DNA from: Streptomyces sp. NL15-2K | GTDB taxonomy: Bacteria; Actinomycetota; Actinomycetes; Streptomycetales; Streptomycetaceae | NCBI RefSeq assembly: GCF_030551255.1 | Contig: NZ_CP130630.1 | Location: forward strand, 7,607,501-7,671,500 | Reading direction: 5' to 3' | DNA length: 64,000 nucleotides | Shown: positions 9,857-18,234 of the stretch, in pieces | Layout of the letters: the number at the start of each line of letters is the position of its first letter | Numbering within the stretch: the first letter of the stretch is position 1 | The notes under the pieces: model-generated | The model's input: the letters and a program-made list of their open reading frames with translations, nothing else | Told to the model about the DNA's origin: nothing | The model's database searches: none | Made by a program: the position numbers and the translations under genes

Positions 9857-10837
9857 CTACCGCGCCGTGACGATACGGACCGCGCCCGTGTCCTTCTCCG
9901 CGGCGCCGGCCCGCTGCGCGCCGGCCGCACGCCACTGGCTGTCGGTGTTCCCGGCGGTCCACACCCGCCCGGCGTACGAGACGCGTTCGATGTGCAGTGC
10001 GGAGGCGTTGGCCACCGCCCAGTGCGCCAGCTGCCAGCCGCGCTGCCGAAGGCTGCGGCCGTCGCCCGAGGGCGTGTCGTCGGTCACGGGGATGGTCACG
10101 GTCCGCCTGTCGTCCGCGTTCACGGAGGGCGACGGCGTAGGTGTCGCCGCGCCGCCCACCTCCGCCCCGGCCGGCTCCAGCTCGTCCCGCCCGAAGTCCC
10201 GTGCGAGCGCGGACCGCACCGCGTCCGGACCTGCCGCCTGGGTGGCCGCGGGGCGCCCCGCGCAGGTCAGTGTGGCCGCCGACTCGCCGGTGAGCGCGGT
10301 GGCGAGCAGCGCGGCGTCCGGCTCGTGCTTGGCGTACGCCGTCGGAAAGCCGCTGCGCTGCACGCGCTGCGCGGCGACCGTCAGCGGAAGTTCCGTGTAG
10401 TCGCGCACCTTGGCCAGGTGCTTGTAGAAGATGTCCGCCGAGTACGTCGGGTCCATGATCTCCTTCGGCGTGCCCCAGCCCTGCGAGGGCCGCTGCTGGA
10501 ACAGGCCGAGCGAATCCCGGTCGCCGTGGTCGATGTTGCGCAGACCGGACTCCTGGAGCGCGGTGGCGAGTGCGATCGTCACGGCCCGCTCGGGCATTCC
10601 TCGCGCGGTGCCGACGGCCGCGATCGTCGCCGCGTTCACGGCCTGTTCCGGCGTGAATTCGTACGCCGCTCTGCCGCCGTTTCCCGAGACGACCTTGCAT
10701 CCAGTGCCCGCGCCGGTGACGTACTGCACCACGAGATAACCGGCGACCGCACAAAGGACCACGACGGCCGCCACGAATCGGAGGAGGCGGCCACGACGCT
10801 TGGGAGAAGGGGACTGCTCTGGCACGGGGCACAACAT
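9857..10837 (-). CDS. Membrane-anchored lysozyme-like/transglycosylase-fold protein
   Basis: A 326-residue protein with one N-terminal transmembrane anchor (LLRFVAAVVVLCAVAGYLVV). The domain that follows has lysozyme-superfamily hallmarks: ATALQESGLRN (candidate catalytic Glu), GDRDSLGLFQQRPSQGWG, and PTYSADIFYKHL. These match the ES-GLFQ pattern of transglycosylase/invasin-type lysozyme folds. The C-terminal third is low-complexity. Streptomyces homologues are commonly labelled 'heavy metal transporter', which nothing in the sequence supports. A peptidoglycan-cleaving role at the membrane surface is inferred. The start at ATG 10837 lacks a clear Shine-Dalgarno; a GTG at 10825 is the alternative. 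Confidence 0.75.
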   Translation of the reverse strand: MLCPVPEQSPSPKRRGRLLRFVAAVVVLCAVAGYLVVQYVTGAGTGCKVVSGNGGRAAYEFTPEQAVNAATIAAVGTARGMPERAVTIALATALQESGLRNIDHGDRDSLGLFQQRPSQGWGTPKEIMDPTYSADIFYKHLAKVRDYTELPLTVAAQRVQRSGFPTAYAKHEPDAALLATALTGESAATLTCAGRPAATQAAGPDAVRSALARDFGRDELEPAGAEVGGAATPTPSPSVNADDRRTVTIPVTDDTPSGDGRSLRQRGWQLAHWAVANASALHIERVSYAGRVWTAGNTDSQWRAAGAQRAGAAEKDTGAVRIVTAR

Positions 10838-10908
10838 ACTGGAGAGTACGGCGCTTGGTGTGCCAGGTGTGGAAAGTCGGCGAAGGTCTGGGGGTTAGGC
10901 TCGACAAC

Positions 10909-11988
10909 ATGGCCGACACCCCACTTGACCTCACGCTGGACGCCGCGCGGCTCACCGCGCAGCTCGTCGACTTCCCCTCCGAGAGCGGCACCGAGAAGCC
11001 GCTCGCGGACGCGATCGAGACCGCCCTGCGTGCCCTGCCGCACCTGACGGTCGACCGGTACGGCAACAACGTCGTCGCCCGCACGAACCTGGGCCGCCCG
11101 GAACGTGTCATCCTCGCCGGCCACATCGACACGGTCCCCATCGCGGGCAACGTCCCCTCCCGGCTCGACGCCGAGGGCTACCTGTGGGGCTGCGGCACCT
11201 GCGACATGAAGTCGGGCGTGGCGGTGCAGCTGCGCATCGCGGCGACCGTCCCGGCCCCGAACCGCGACCTGACCTTCGTCTTCTACGACAACGAAGAGGT
11301 CGCCGCCGATCTGAACGGCCTGAAGCATGTCGCCGAGACCCACCCGGAGTGGCTCAAGGGCGACTTCGCGATCCTGCTGGAGCCGACGGACGGTCAGGTG
11401 GAGGGCGGCTGCCAGGGCACGCTCAGGGTGTTCCTGAAGTTCACGGGGGAGCGGGCGCACTCCGCGCGCGCGTGGATGGGCTCGAACGCGATCCACGCGG
11501 CCGCACCGGCCCTCGCCAAGCTCGCCGCGTACGAGCCGCGCACGCCGGTCGTGGACGGCCTGCGGTTCCACGAGGGCCTCAACGCCGTGCGCGTCGAGGG
11601 CGGCGTCGCCACGAACGTCATCCCCGACGCCTGCACCCTCGTCGTCAACTTCCGCTACGCGCCGGACCGCAGCGAGGCGGAGGCGGAGGCGTTCGTCCGG
11701 GACTACTTCGCGGACTGCGCAGTGGACGAGTTCGTCGTCGACGACCACACGGGCGGCGCCCGCCCCGGCCTGACCCACCCCGCCGCGCAGGCCTTCATGG
11801 CGGCCGTCGGCGGCGAGGCCCGCCCCAAGTTCGGCTGGACGGACGTGGCCCGCTTCAGCTCGCTGGGCGTACCCGCCGTGAACTACGGCCCCGGGGCCCA
11901 GCTGCTCGCCCACAAGGTGGACGAGCGGGTGAAGGCGTCGCTCATCCCGCAGGCGGAGCAGCGTCTGAGGAGCTGGCTGACGGCGTGA
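10909..11988 (+). CDS. dapE: Succinyl-diaminopimelate desuccinylase
   Basis: A 359-residue M20-family metallo-amidohydrolase. Metal and catalytic motifs are GHIDTVP (His and Asp), CDMKSG (bridging Asp), YDNEEVA (Glu-Glu pair) and LLEPTDGQVEGGCQG (Glu). The dimerisation domain contains GERAHSARAWMG. It hydrolyses N-succinyl-LL-diaminopimelate to LL-diaminopimelate and succinate, downstream of DapC. I chose ATG 10909 (MADTPLDLTLD), because the upstream extension is not family-like. It is divergent from the lysozyme-like gene. Confidence 0.93.
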   Translation: MADTPLDLTLDAARLTAQLVDFPSESGTEKPLADAIETALRALPHLTVDRYGNNVVARTNLGRPERVILAGHIDTVPIAGNVPSRLDAEGYLWGCGTCDMKSGVAVQLRIAATVPAPNRDLTFVFYDNEEVAADLNGLKHVAETHPEWLKGDFAILLEPTDGQVEGGCQGTLRVFLKFTGERAHSARAWMGSNAIHAAAPALAKLAAYEPRTPVVDGLRFHEGLNAVRVEGGVATNVIPDACTLVVNFRYAPDRSEAEAEAFVRDYFADCAVDEFVVDDHTGGARPGLTHPAAQAFMAAVGGEARPKFGWTDVARFSSLGVPAVNYGPGAQLLAHKVDERVKASLIPQAEQRLRSWLTA

Positions 11989-12122
11989 AGGCGGTCGGGG
12001 GGCGGCGGGCGTGCTTCGGGAAGCTTCAGGGCGCTTCATGGCGGACATGCTCACGTCCCCCGACCGTAACCCGCGTAGATCTACGCTGAGCCGGAACGAC
12101 CCGCAAGCTGGAGGGAGCGCAC

Positions 12123-12881
12123 ATGGCTACTGGCAACCCCGAGGGCAAGAAGCAGCCACCGGAGGAGCAGCGCCTGGGACCGGTCCTCCGGAGGCGGGGC
12201 CAGGTCCAGGCCAGCACGACCGACCAGCGTCTGCTGGACGCGGGCGGCCCCTCGGACTGGGTCCACACCGACCCCTGGCGGGTCCTGCGCATCCAGTCGG
12301 AGTTCATCGAGGGCTTCGGCACGCTCGCCGAACTCCCGCCCGCGATCAGCGTGTTCGGCTCGGCGCGGACGCCGCAGGACTCGTCGGAGTACGAGGCGGG
12401 TGTGCGGCTGGGCCGGGGGCTGGTCGAGGCCGGCTTCGCGGTGATCACGGGCGGCGGCCCGGGCGCCATGGAGGCGGCCAACAAGGGCGCCCTTGAGGCG
12501 AACGGCATCTCGGTCGGGCTGGGAATCGAGCTTCCCTTCGAGCAGGGGCTGAACCCCTACGTCGATATCGGGCTGAATTTCCGGTATTTCTTCGTCAGAA
12601 AAATGATGTTCGTCAAATACGCGCAGGGCTTCGTGGTGCTGCCGGGCGGGCTGGGCACGCTGGACGAACTCTTCGAGGCGCTCACCCTGGTCCAGACCCA
12701 GAAAGTGACCCGCTTCCCGATCGTCCTCTTCGGTACGCAGTACTGGGGCGGCCTCGTGGACTGGCTGAGGAACACACTGATCGCCCAGGGCAAGGCGTCG
12801 GAGAAGGACCTGCTGCTGTTCCACATCACGGACGATGTGGACGAGGCGGTGGCGTTGGTGTCCAAGGAGGCGGGGCGCTAG
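12123..12881 (+). CDS. LOG-family (TIGR00730) Rossmann-fold protein
   Basis: A 252-residue protein of the LOG/lysine-decarboxylase-like family, with GGGPGAMEAANKGA and the signature PGGLGTLDELFEAL. Characterised relatives are cytokinin-riboside monophosphate phosphoribohydrolases or nucleotide 5'-monophosphate nucleosidases, so hydrolysis of a purine nucleoside monophosphate is the likely reaction. It starts at ATG 12123 behind GGAGGGAGCGC. M. tuberculosis has the same neighbour order (dapE, LOG protein, folP2) as I recall it. Confidence 0.92.
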   Translation: MATGNPEGKKQPPEEQRLGPVLRRRGQVQASTTDQRLLDAGGPSDWVHTDPWRVLRIQSEFIEGFGTLAELPPAISVFGSARTPQDSSEYEAGVRLGRGLVEAGFAVITGGGPGAMEAANKGALEANGISVGLGIELPFEQGLNPYVDIGLNFRYFFVRKMMFVKYAQGFVVLPGGLGTLDELFEALTLVQTQKVTRFPIVLFGTQYWGGLVDWLRNTLIAQGKASEKDLLLFHITDDVDEAVALVSKEAGR

Positions 12882-12888
12882 CCATCTC

Positions 12889-12968
12889 AGCCCGTCCGGC
12901 GTTTGAGGACGAGGCCGTTCGGGCCGAAGCGGGGGTCTGGGGGCGGCAGCCCCCAGAGACGGGACGGG
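12889..12968. repeat. Dispersed Streptomyces intergenic repeat with hairpin
   Basis: The sequence contains GTCCGGCGTTTGAGGACGAG and ends in a hairpin with stem CTGGGGG (12937-12943) and CCCCCAG (12950-12956). I recognise this as a very common Streptomyces intergenic motif; that is recall, not a search. It separates the convergent LOG and folP2 genes and probably works as their shared terminator. A related hairpin is at 35705-35725. Confidence 0.7.
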
Positions 12969-13017
12969 AAGGGGCGGCGGGGGCGACCGCATCCATCAGC
13001 GGCTCCGCCGCGGGCCC

Positions 13018-13878
13018 CTACGCCAGCCCCCTCCGCGCCACCGCCGGTGCCCGGTGCCCGGCGATCGACGCCACCATGTCCAGCACCTGCCGGGTCTCGG
13101 CGACCTCGTGCACCCGGTACACCTGAGCACCGAGCCACGCCGACACGGCCGTCGTGGCCAACGTCCCCACCACGCGCTCCTTCACCGGCCTGTCCAAGGT
13201 CTCGCCCACGAAGTCCTTGTTGGACAGCGACACCAGCACCGGCCACCCGGTGGCCACCATCTCACCCAGCCGCCGCGTCGCCTCCAGACTGTGCCGCGTG
13301 TTCTTCCCGAAGTCGTGCCCGGGATCGATCAGCACGGATTCCCGCGGCACCCCCAGGGCCACCGCCCGCTCGGCCAGCCCCAGCGTCACCCGCAGAATGT
13401 CGGCCATGACGTCGTCATACGTCACCCGGTGGGGACGGGTCCGAGGCTCCGCACCCCCCGCGTGCGTGCACACCAGCCCCACGCCGTACCGCGCCGCGAC
13501 CTCCGCCAGCCCCGGGTCCACCCCGCCCCACGCGTCGTTCAGCAGATCCGCCCCGGCCTCGCAGACCGCCTCCCCGACCTCGGCCCGCCAGGTGTCCACG
13601 CTGATGACGACGTCCGGGAAGCGCCGCCGCACCTCCGCCACGAAGCCGACCGTCCGCCGCGCCTCCTCCTCGGCGGTCACCTCCTCGCCCGGCCCGGCCT
13701 TGACCCCGCCGATGTCGACGATGGCCGCCCCCTCCGCCACCGCCTGCTCCACGCGCGCGAGGGCCGGCTCGTCGCGGAAGGTCGCACCCTGGTCGTAGAA
13801 GGAGTCCGGGGTCCGGTTGACGATCGCCATGATCACCGGCTCATGGGTACCGAATTCACGCCTGCCCAGCCTGAGCAT
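13018..13878 (-). CDS. folP2: Dihydropteroate synthase-like protein, FolP2 type
   Basis: A 286-residue TIM barrel of the dihydropteroate synthase family. The N-terminus reads MAIVNRTPDSFYDQGATF rather than the canonical MGxxNVTPDSF, and the usual SRK-F motif is SLSNKDFVGE. The C-terminal YRVHEV replaces RVHDV. These features match the mycobacterial FolP2 group, reported to lack classical DHPS activity, so its true role (perhaps in another pterin or sugar pathway) is open. The start at ATG 13878 is preceded by CAGGAGAGG. A longer frame reaching 14055 would read through the divergent promoter and is unlikely. Confidence 0.85.
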   Translation of the reverse strand: MLRLGRREFGTHEPVIMAIVNRTPDSFYDQGATFRDEPALARVEQAVAEGAAIVDIGGVKAGPGEEVTAEEEARRTVGFVAEVRRRFPDVVISVDTWRAEVGEAVCEAGADLLNDAWGGVDPGLAEVAARYGVGLVCTHAGGAEPRTRPHRVTYDDVMADILRVTLGLAERAVALGVPRESVLIDPGHDFGKNTRHSLEATRRLGEMVATGWPVLVSLSNKDFVGETLDRPVKERVVGTLATTAVSAWLGAQVYRVHEVAETRQVLDMVASIAGHRAPAVARRGLA

Positions 13879-14029
13879 CCCCTGTGACCTCTCCTGGTTC
13901 GTCCCGGCAACCGGCCGCCTGAGACCCTGACTGTCAGACTCGCATGGCACGATCGGAGCCTGACACACCTGATACCTGACACACCTGGCACATTCGACAC
14001 CGAACACAAAGAGCGTGGGGGCTCCGGCG

Positions 14030-14386
14030 ATGGTTATGTTCTTGTTCCTGGTCATCGCGCTGGCCGTGGTGGTCGCCGCGGTGACGCTCGCCGTGGTGGG
14101 CGGCGGCGAGGGCGACGGCCCGCTGCCGGAGGCCGCCCCCGAAAGACTGCGGGACTCCCTGCCCCCGGACCGACCGGTGAACCGCGCGGACGTCGAGAGC
14201 CTGCGCTTCCCGCTCGCCGCGCGCGGCTACCGCATGGCGGACGTCGACGACGCGCTCAGCCGCCTGGGCGCCGAGCTCGCCGAGCGGGACGCCCGGATCG
14301 CCGACCTGGAGTCCGCGCTGGCCGGCGCCCAGGCCACCGCTCACGTCTCCATGGAGAAGCACGGCCGGCCGGAGGAGCAGCGGTGA
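14030..14386 (+). CDS. Small membrane protein with DivIVA-type domain
   Basis: A 118-residue protein with one N-terminal transmembrane helix (FLFLVIALAVVVAAVTLAVVG) and a segment RFPLAARGYRMADVDDALSRL typical of the DivIVA domain, followed by a short coiled coil (ELAERDARIADLESAL). It is orthologous in position to the Rv1209-type protein beside tag in mycobacteria. A role in membrane-associated scaffolding is inferred. Starts at GTG 14015, ATG 14030 or ATG 14036 are all possible. It overlaps tag by four bases (GTGA). Confidence 0.8.
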   Translation: MVMFLFLVIALAVVVAAVTLAVVGGGEGDGPLPEAAPERLRDSLPPDRPVNRADVESLRFPLAARGYRMADVDDALSRLGAELAERDARIADLESALAGAQATAHVSMEKHGRPEEQR

Positions 14387-14967
14387 GCGACGACGGCGCC
14401 CTCGCCGGCCCGGACGGCGCGCTGCGCTGCCCCTGGGCCCTGTCCACGGCGGACTACGTGTCGTACCACGACGAGGAGTGGGGCCGCCCGGTCCACGGCG
14501 ACGACGCGCTCTTCGAACGCCTCAGCCTGGAGGCGTTCCAGTCCGGCCTGTCCTGGATCACGATCCTGCGTCGCCGCCCCGGCTTCCGCGCCGCCTTCGC
14601 CGACTTCGAGATCACGAAGGTCGCCACCTTCACCGACGGCGACCGCGAGCGTCTGCTGGCCGACTCGGGCATCATCCGCAACCGCGCCAAGATCGACGCG
14701 ACGCTCGCCAACGCGCGCGTGCTGGCCGACTGGGCCCCGGGCGAGCTGGACGACCTGATCTGGTCCCACGCCCCGGACCCGGCCACCCGCCCGGCCCCGA
14801 AGACCCTCTCCGACGTCCCGGCGGTCACTCCCGAGTCGACGGCCCTGTCCAAGGCTCTGAAGAAGCGGGGCCTGCGTTTCGTCGGCCCGACGACGGCGTA
14901 CGCACTGATGCAGGCCTGCGGGCTGGTGGACGACCACCTGGAAGCGTGCGTGGCGAGACGGGGCTGA
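14383..14967 (+). CDS. tag: DNA-3-methyladenine glycosylase I
   Basis: A 194-residue constitutive-type 3-methyladenine DNA glycosylase that removes 3-methyladenine from alkylated DNA, starting base-excision repair. Zinc-snap residues are present at both ends: Cys in RCPWA and His in SYHDEEWG at the N-terminus, His and Cys in DDHLEACV at the C-terminus. The core EAFQSGLSWITILRRRPGFR matches the family. It starts at a GTG overlapping the stop of the DivIVA-domain gene. Confidence 0.95.
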   Translation: MSDDGALAGPDGALRCPWALSTADYVSYHDEEWGRPVHGDDALFERLSLEAFQSGLSWITILRRRPGFRAAFADFEITKVATFTDGDRERLLADSGIIRNRAKIDATLANARVLADWAPGELDDLIWSHAPDPATRPAPKTLSDVPAVTPESTALSKALKKRGLRFVGPTTAYALMQACGLVDDHLEACVARRG

Positions 14968-14993
14968 TCTCGGCCAGGACGGGGCTGATCCTC

Positions 14994-15038
14994 GCCTTGC
15001 CACGCACCGCCTTGCCACGCACCGCCTTGCCACGCACG
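14994..15038. repeat. Three tandem 15-bp repeats
   Basis: GCCTTGCCACGCACC is repeated three times (14994, 15009, 15024; last copy has one substitution) between the convergent tag and enoyl-CoA hydratase genes. No coding role is apparent. Confidence 0.8.
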
Positions 15039-15074
15039 CCCCGGCGGCTCACCGCGCTCGCTGCTCCCGGCGGC

Positions 15075-15878
15075 TCACCGGCCCAGATACTTCGGCTTCT
15101 CCTTGTTCACGAAAGCCCGCACCGCGATCGCGTGATCCTCGGAGGAGCCGGCCCGCGTCTGCAGCTCGTCCTCCTTCTCCAGGGTCTGCGCCAGGGAGTG
15201 GGACAGCCCGTAGGCGACCGCCTCCTTGATCGCCCCGTATGCCACCGTCGGCCCCTCGGCCAGCGCCCGCGCCACCTTCTCCGCCTCGCCGCGCAGCTCG
15301 CCCGCCGGTACGACCCGGCCCGCGATCCCCAGCTCGTAGGCCTCCTGCGCGTTGACGCTGCGCGGGAAGAGCAGCAGGTCGGCCGCCCGGCCGGGCCCGA
15401 CGACCCGCGGCAGCGTCCAGGAGATGCCCGAGTCGGCGGTCAGCGCCACGCCCGCGAAGGACGTGTTGAAGGCCGCCGTGTCCGCCACCACCCGGTAGTC
15501 CGCGGCCAGCGCGAAACCGAACCCGGCCCCGGCCGCGACCCCGTTCACGCCGGCCACCACGGGCTTCGGCATCCCGGCCAGCGCCTTCACGATCGGGTTG
15601 TAGTGCTCCTTGACCGTGCTCATCGTCTGCCCCGTACCGTTCTCCCGGTCGGCCGCCAGCAGCCCGATGTGCTCCTTGAGGTCCTGCCCCACACAGAACG
15701 CCCGCTCCCCGGCCGCGGTCAGCAGCACCGCCCGTACGGCGTCGTCGGCCGCCGCGGCCCGCACCGCCTCCCGGAGCGCGACCTTGGCCGCGATGTTCAG
15801 CGCGTTCATCGCCTCCGGGCGGTTCAGCGTGATCGTCGCGAGTCCGTCGCTCACCTCGTACAGCACGGTGTCGGCCAT
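15075..15878 (-). CDS. Enoyl-CoA hydratase/isomerase family protein (PaaG-like)
   Basis: A 267-residue crotonase-fold protein. The oxyanion-hole regions are AFCVGQDLKEH and GVAAGAGFGFALAADYR. The active-site region TADSGISWTLPRVVG, with Asp rather than the Glu pair of classical hydratases, resembles the PaaG-type isomerase subgroup. It acts on an acyl-CoA in beta-oxidation or aromatic-acid catabolism; the substrate is undefined and no other paa genes are nearby. It starts at ATG 15878 behind GGAGGGGACACGCC. Confidence 0.88.
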   Translation of the reverse strand: MADTVLYEVSDGLATITLNRPEAMNALNIAAKVALREAVRAAAADDAVRAVLLTAAGERAFCVGQDLKEHIGLLAADRENGTGQTMSTVKEHYNPIVKALAGMPKPVVAGVNGVAAGAGFGFALAADYRVVADTAAFNTSFAGVALTADSGISWTLPRVVGPGRAADLLLFPRSVNAQEAYELGIAGRVVPAGELRGEAEKVARALAEGPTVAYGAIKEAVAYGLSHSLAQTLEKEDELQTRAGSSEDHAIAVRAFVNKEKPKYLGR

Positions 15879-16268
15879 GGCGTGTCCCCTCCGGTGTCGC
15901 GGCTCGGACGTACCCGTCGGTACGTCCCGTGTCCGTCCCTGTTTCCGAAGGACAGCATGGCGGAGATCACGGTCCAGGGACCGGACCGGACGTGTGACCT
16001 GCGTCAAAGAATTCCGGAACCCATCCGGTCGGCGGATCTCCCTGCGGCGGCGCAGTATCGCAGTCACATCGCCGAATTGAGTGGTTTTGCTCGCGCGCGT
16101 TGCTCAAGCGATGCCGACTGATGTTGGTCATCGGGTCCTGAGATGCGGGATAATGGCTTGGAAGCAATGTGTTCGATGCCGGTGTCGCGTGTCCCACGCT
16201 ATGGACCGCGCCTGCCCTCCAGGGCCGTCGGCTTTGACTATGAGCTGGTTTCAGGAAGGGGAACGAGC
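15879..16268. promoter_or_regulatory. Divergent regulatory region, enoyl-CoA hydratase / DUF3117
   Basis: No gene is supported in these 390 bases. A possible plus-strand promoter is TTGGTC (16124-16129) and GATAAT (16149-16154), though its 19-base spacer is long. A long untranslated leader for the DUF3117 gene would follow. Confidence 0.35.
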
Positions 16269-16436
16269 ATGGCGGCCATGAAGCCGCGAACGGGTGATGG
16301 CCCGCTCGAGGTGACCAAGGAGGGGCGGGGCATCGTCATGCGCGTTCCGCTCGAAGGCGGCGGTCGACTCGTCGTCGAGCTGACCCCTGACGAGGCCCAG
16401 GCACTCGGCGACGAGCTCATGAAGGTCGCCGGCTGA
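16269..16436 (+). CDS. DUF3117 domain-containing small protein
   Basis: A 55-residue protein (MAAMKPRTGDGPLEVTKEGR...) covering the whole DUF3117 family, which is nearly invariant in Actinobacteria and of unknown function. ATG 16269 is preceded by AGGAAGGGGAACGAGC. In-frame starts further upstream (16143) would add residues with no family support. It is monocistronic and followed by a strong terminator. Confidence 0.9.
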   Translation: MAAMKPRTGDGPLEVTKEGRGIVMRVPLEGGGRLVVELTPDEAQALGDELMKVAG

Positions 16437-16458
16437 CGCGGCAGCGTCCTTACCCCTT

Positions 16459-16502
16459 CAACTGCCCCGGCACCGCACGCGGTGCCGGGGCAGTTGTTTT
16501 TC
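16459..16502 (+). terminator. Strong Rho-independent terminator after DUF3117
   Basis: A 16-bp perfect stem (CAACTGCCCCGGCACC, 16459-16474; partner 16481-16496) with a 6-base loop, followed by TTTTT. It is one of the few hairpins here with a classical T tract. Confidence 0.92.
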
Positions 16503-16598
16503 CCGGGGTATGGCTCAGCTGTTTGTCCGGTGTTTTCCCGGTTTCTCGTCCCGTTTTTATCCGATTCGGTACGGCTTTTTGTCCGAGCGGTACGGCTG

Positions 16599-17231
16599 TC
16601 AGCGCTTGACCGCGCACAGCAGTCCGTCACCCACCGGCAGCAGTGACGGCAGCAGGTCCTGGCTCTCGCGCACCGCGCGCAGCAGTTCCCGCAGCCGCAG
16701 GACCTCCGTGGGCTGCGGCCCCGAGTCCACCGTCCGGCCGTTGGCGAAGACGCCCTCGAAGACGACGAGCCCGCCGGGGCGCAGCAGGCGCAACGATTCA
16801 GCGAGATAGTCCAGGAACTCCAGGCGGTCGCCGTCGCAGAAGACGAGGTCGTAGCCGACGTCCGCGAGCCGGGGCAGCACGTCCAGGGCGCGGCCCGGGA
16901 TGAAGCGGGCCCGGTTGCTGGCGAAACCGGAGGCACGGAAGGCCTGGCGGGCGAACTGCTGGTGCTCCGGCTCGGGATCGACCGTGGTCAGGACGCCGTC
17001 CGGCCGCATGCCGTGCAGCAGGTGGATCCCGGAGACGCCGGTACCGGTACCGATCTCCGCGACCGCCTTGGCGCCCACGGTGGCGGCAAGCAACCGCAGC
17101 GCCGCGCCCGTGCCGGGCGAGACCGAGCGCAGCCCCGCCTCACGGGCCCGGTCCCGGGCCCAGCGCAGCGCGTCGTCCTCGGCGACATAGGCGTCGGCGA
17201 ACGCCCAGCTCGTCTGCCGGTTGCCGGTAAT
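16599..17231 (-). CDS. SAM-dependent O-methyltransferase, apparent ATT start
   Basis: A 210-residue class I O-methyltransferase (Rv1220c/CCoAOMT type). SAM motif I is VAEIGTGTGVSG; others include TVDPEPEHQQFARQAFR and YDLVFCDGD. The conserved N-terminus (TGNRQTSWAFADAYVAEDDAL) extends beyond the first TTG (17093). Between it and an upstream in-frame TAA there is no ATG, GTG, TTG or CTG. ATT at 17231-17229 has GGAGAGG placed 3-9 bases upstream and is the best start; ATC further upstream is the alternative. It is divergent from the ECF sigma gene, as in mycobacteria. The substrate is unknown. Confidence 0.82.
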   Translation of the reverse strand: MTGNRQTSWAFADAYVAEDDALRWARDRAREAGLRSVSPGTGAALRLLAATVGAKAVAEIGTGTGVSGIHLLHGMRPDGVLTTVDPEPEHQQFARQAFRASGFASNRARFIPGRALDVLPRLADVGYDLVFCDGDRLEFLDYLAESLRLLRPGGLVVFEGVFANGRTVDSGPQPTEVLRLRELLRAVRESQDLLPSLLPVGDGLLCAVKR

Positions 17232-17283
17232 GACCCTCTCCTGTCCCCGTGGTTGCCTGGGCGTGACTGTATCCGTTGGTGCC

Positions 17284-17310
17284 GGGAACCCGCAGATGGG
17301 ACCGCGCGTT
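17284..17310 (+). promoter_or_regulatory. ECF-type promoter upstream of the sigma factor gene
   Basis: GGGAACC (17284-17290), 16 bases, then CGTT (17307-17310), the -35/-10 pattern of SigE/SigR-type ECF sigma factors (equivalently GGAAC-N18-GTT). It lies about 150 bases before the sigma gene ATG, pointing to autoregulation or control by a related ECF factor. Confidence 0.6.
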
Positions 17311-17460
17311 TAGAGGGGGAGAGACGCGAGCGGGGGGACACGGTTGGATCACGACGACGAGCGGGCGCTCGAGCAACTGCTGACGCAGCCGCCCGAGCCG
17401 TATCAGCCCAGATCAAATTCTCGTAAAACCGCTTATCCGGAGCTAACGGGCGAGGTGGCT

Positions 17461-18234
17461 ATGGTAGGGGCTCCACTGGACACCACCAGAGCCGACAGGG
17501 GAGGTGCGGCCGCGCCCGGAGATCGGGGAGGAGTGCTGCGGCGCTTCCTCGGATCGGCGGGCAGGCCGAAATCCGTGAACGACACCGCTGCTGACCACAG
17601 CCACGCCGCTGTATACGCCCAGACCGCGACCTTCTCCACCGACGCGGACGGGCAGGCGTGGACTCCGCCCACCTGGGAGGAGATCGTCAGCACGCACAGC
17701 GGCCGGGTCTACCGGCTCGCTTACCGACTGACGGGCAACCAGCACGACGCCGAGGACCTCACACAGGAGGTCTTCGTCCGCGTCTTCCGCTCCTTGTCGA
17801 CGTACACGCCGGGCACCTTCGAGGGCTGGCTGCACCGCATCACCACCAACCTCTTCCTGGACATGGTCCGCCGCAAGCAGCGCATCCGCTTCGACGCCCT
17901 CGGCGAGGACGCGGCGGAGCGCCTGCCCAGCCGCGAACCGTCGCCCCAGCAGGTCTTCAACGACGCGCACTTCGACGCCGACGTCCAGCAGGCCCTCGAC
18001 ACGCTCGCGCCCGAGTTCCGCGCCGCGGTCGTCCTGTGCGACATCGAAGGCCTGTCCTACGAGGAGATCGCCGCGACCCTGGGCGTCAAGCTCGGCACGG
18101 TCCGGTCCCGGATCCACCGCGGCCGCTCGCAGCTGCGCAAGGCCCTCGCGCACCGCTCGCCGGAGGCCCGGGCCGAACGCCGCTCCTTCATGGCCCGTGT
18201 TCCCGCGCTGGGGGGAGGGGGCGCGACCGCGTGA
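17461..18234 (+). CDS. ECF RNA polymerase sigma factor (mycobacterial SigE orthologue)
   Basis: A 257-residue ECF sigma factor. Region 2 spans [32 protein letters not shown] to DMVRRKQR, and region 4 covers [40 protein letters not shown]. The N-terminal extension of about 75 residues is typical of this group. ATG 17461 gives the family-like start MVGAPLDTT; a TTG at 17344 in the same frame is possible. It overlaps the anti-sigma gene (GTGA). Position between the O-methyltransferase, anti-sigma, htrA and tatB identifies it with M. tuberculosis SigE, an envelope-stress factor. It should not be confused with the Streptomyces gene already named sigE. Confidence 0.9.
   Translation: MVGAPLDTTRADRGGAAAPGDRGGVLRRFLGSAGRPKSVNDTAADHSHAAVYAQTATFSTDADGQAWTPPTWEEIVSTHSGRVYRLAYRLTGNQHDAEDLTQEVFVRVFRSLSTYTPGTFEGWLHRITTNLFLDMVRRKQRIRFDALGEDAAERLPSREPSPQQVFNDAHFDADVQQALDTLAPEFRAAVVLCDIEGLSYEEIAATLGVKLGTVRSRIHRGRSQLRKALAHRSPEARAERRSFMARVPALGGGGATA

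Noticed and set aside
16988..17416. 142-codon minus-strand frame as the O-methyltransferase start
   Set aside because: It is in a different frame from the methyltransferase, and its composition is Arg/Pro shadow-like.
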